In this document: one piece after another, positions 62,413 through 64,000 of the stretch
How positions within the stretch are numbered: position 1 is the first letter of the stretch
Layout: each line of letters opens with the position of its first letter
NCBI RefSeq assembly: GCF_029537235.1
Contig: NZ_CP120639.1
Location: 372,001 to 436,000 of the forward strand
Reading direction: 5' to 3'
From: Rhizobium sp. 32-5/1
GTDB taxonomy: Bacteria > Pseudomonadota > Alphaproteobacteria > Rhizobiales > Rhizobiaceae
Length of the DNA: 64,000 bases
Notes under the pieces: model-generated
Told to the model about the DNA's origin: nothing
What the model saw: the letters and a program-made list of their open reading frames with translations, nothing else
The model's database searches: none
Position numbers and translations under genes: made by a program

Positions 62413-64000
62413 ATGCTGAAGCTCATTCGAGAAGAACTGGGGTTTGGAAGCAAACTCAACGGCGAAAAGCCAATGGCGAAGCATATCCCCTACCTGAGGC
62501 ATGTCGCCGACACGGTCGTCAAGCTGGAGAGTGGCGCATTGCTTTCGATCATTCGCCTCAATGGGCTGTTTTTTCAGACTGAGGATCAGGCCGAACTCAA
62601 TATGCGATCCGTTGTGCAAAACACGATGATCAGGGCGCTCGGGTCCAGCCGTTTTTCTCTTTGGTCGACCGTGATCCGGCGTCAGGTCGAGAGCGACCTC
62701 GACGGCGATTTCACTGACCCATTCTGTGACCTGCTCAATCGACGCTACATGGCGCAATTGAGCGAAAAGCGCATGTTCACCAACGAACTTTATTTAACCG
62801 TCATACGGTCCGGAATGCGCGGTGCTCTGGCAGTCGGGGACAAGACGCGACGTCTTTTCGACAAGGCAGGGTCGCGCGATGCGGCGAACGACCAGCTGCG
62901 AGAAGAGGTCAGTGAGCTCGAAGAACTTGTTGGAAACATCTGCAAGGATCTCCAGAAATACGCTGCCCGGCCGCTCAGTATCGTGCATCGCAATGACGAA
63001 CCCTATTCTGAGCCGTGCGAGTTCTTCCAGACGATCCTGAGCTGCGGCATTCCCCGCCGCATGCGCTTGCCCCGGATGAGCATTTCCAACTACGTCGGGA
63101 GCTCGCGCCTGCATTTCTCTCGGCGGACCATGCAGGCGCAGGGACCGGTGAAAGAGGATGATCGTTTCGGGGCGATGCTGTCGATCAAGGAGTACCCTCC
63201 CTTCACCGGCCCCGGCATGCTGGACGGTTTGTTGCAGGTGAATCACGAATTCGTCCTGACCCAGTCCTTCACCATCACCGACAAGCCAATCGCCCAGGAG
63301 CGTATTTCGCGTCTGAAGCGGCAGATTGCGGCCTCAGATGAGGCCGGCAGCGATGTCGAAAACGATATCGACTTTGCACTGAACAGCCTGTTGAACCAGG
63401 AGGCTGTGTTTGGTCTCCACCACATGACCCTGTTGTGCCTGTCGCGCGATCTCGATGGGATCAACAAATCCGTATCCGACCTCGGCGCCTGCCTGACCGA
63501 CATGAATATGAACTGGTTACGGGAGGATCTCAATCTGGAGGCCGGCTTCTGGGCGCAGCTTCCCGGCAACCATAGTTACATCGCCCGGAAGTCCCTGCTT
63601 TCCAGCGCCAATTATGCCGGTCTGTCTTCGATGCATAACTTTGCCAGCGGACAGACGGAAGGCACGCATTGGAATACGCCGATCACCATTCTGGAGACGA
63701 CCAGCCAGACACCCTACTGGTTCAATTTTCACCGTAGGGATATAGGCCATTTCCTGGTGACGGGTCCGACGGGCTCCGGCAAGACCGTCGTCTTGACGTT
63801 TCTGCTGGCGCAGGCATTTCGTGTTCGACCCGCCCCGAAAGCCGTTTTCTTCGACAAGGACCGGGGCGGCGAGATTTTCGTGCGCGCCATGAACGGTGCT
63901 TATGAGGTGCTAACACCTGGCACCTCGTCCGGGTTCAATCCACTACAGCTGGAAAACAATGGCCCCAACCGCGAATTCCTGCTTCGCTTACTCAAGGCCA
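62413..64000 (+). CDS. virB4: VirB4-like T4SS ATPase, N-terminal part (runs off the right end)
   Basis: An uninterrupted frame of 529 codons from ATG 62413 (MLKLIREELGFGSK) to the edge. Residues 30-400 are the CagE/VirB4 N-terminal domain (IPYLRHVADTVVKL, YLTVIRSGMRG, EFFQTILSCG). The P-loop ATPase domain starts near residue 435, with WFNFHRRDIGHFLVTGPTGSGKTVV, part-quoted as HFLVTGPTGSGKTVV, and then FFDKDRGGEIF. Length is about 65 % of a full VirB4 (about 800). It energises pilus assembly and substrate transfer. It is not listed by simple ORF finders here, because no stop is reached. Confidence 0.95.
   Translation, partial: MLKLIREELGFGSKLNGEKPMAKHIPYLRHVADTVVKLESGALLSIIRLNGLFFQTEDQAELNMRSVVQNTMIRALGSSRFSLWSTVIRRQVESDLDGDFTDPFCDLLNRRYMAQLSEKRMFTNELYLTVIRSGMRGALAVGDKTRRLFDKAGSRDAANDQLREEVSELEELVGNICKDLQKYAARPLSIVHRNDEPYSEPCEFFQTILSCGIPRRMRLPRMSISNYVGSSRLHFSRRTMQAQGPVKEDDRFGAMLSIKEYPPFTGPGMLDGLLQVNHEFVLTQSFTITDKPIAQERISRLKRQIAASDEAGSDVENDIDFALNSLLNQEAVFGLHHMTLLCLSRDLDGINKSVSDLGACLTDMNMNWLREDLNLEAGFWAQLPGNHSYIARKSLLSSANYAGLSSMHNFASGQTEGTHWNTPITILETTSQTPYWFNFHRRDIGHFLVTGPTGSGKTVVLTFLLAQAFRVRPAPKAVFFDKDRGGEIFVRAMNGAYEVLTPGTSSGFNPLQLENNGPNREFLLRLLKA

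Noticed and set aside
1..64000. Insertion sequences, integrases, tRNA or rRNA genes
   Set aside because: I looked for transposase and integrase motifs, long terminal inverted repeats and tRNA-like cloverleafs and saw none that I can support by eye.

Overview
The window reads as an accessory replicon segment (large plasmid, chromid or island) of an alphaproteobacterium, most likely a member of the Rhizobiaceae or a close relative. The evidence is protein-level: many ABC and TRAP solute importers each paired with a local GntR, LacI, LysR, TetR or AraC regulator, rhizobial-type betaine demethylation enzymes, a B12-riboswitch cobalt transporter, and the start of a VirB-type type IV secretion system. 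No rRNA, tRNA, CRISPR array or intact insertion sequence was seen. The organism assignment is inference. || Layout. 1-4066: TRAP transporter dctPQM with a DapA-family lyase, divergent from a FadR-type GntR regulator over a perfect 16-bp palindrome. 4198-6985: cobalt importer cbiMNQO behind a cobalamin riboswitch. 7119-9733: probable copper/metal set (DUF2946-like protein, PepSY protein, PCuAC chaperone). 10123-13797: manC, a truncated Fic toxin with its small antitoxin-like partner, and a diguanylate cyclase. 14356-26361: three CUT2-type sugar ABC importers, a LacI regulator and an NAD-dependent epimerase; two divergent intergenic regions carry nearly the same LacI-like operator. 26500-32851: Rieske oxygenase and reductase (GbcAB-like), LysR, a DgcA-like flavoprotein and a TetR regulator, together a methylammonium (betaine type) demethylation module. 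33518-38890: gamma-glutamylputrescine pathway (puuA, puuB, amidotransferase) with its GntR regulator. 38919-48632: an eight-gene leftward operon (amidohydrolase, polyamine-type ABC importer, gamma-glutamyltransferase homologue, isochorismatase-type hydrolase, BASS transporter) with a divergent GntR gene. 49225-53507: polar amino acid ABC importer with an alanine racemase in the same operon. 53697-57522: MFS transporter, AraC regulator, and an unrecognised methyltransferase-like gene coupled to a 111-residue protein. 57708-64000: XRE regulator, a leftward operon of three secreted SNase-like proteins plus a TrbM-like protein, and divergently virB1-virB4, with virB4 running off the right end. || How the parts work together: most of the window is scavenging of host- or soil-derived nitrogen and carbon compounds (betaines, polyamines, amino acids, sugars), each uptake system placed next to catabolic enzymes and a regulator that very probably responds to the substrate. 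The right end changes to a secretion or conjugation module. || Quality caution: twenty-one genes are broken by 26 reading-frame breaks, nearly all in short homopolymer runs, and in every case restoring the missing base or bases (almost always one) gives a full-length family member. I read this as systematic base undercalling in the assembly rather than mass pseudogenisation. Such genes are listed over their whole extent as CDS, with the break stated.
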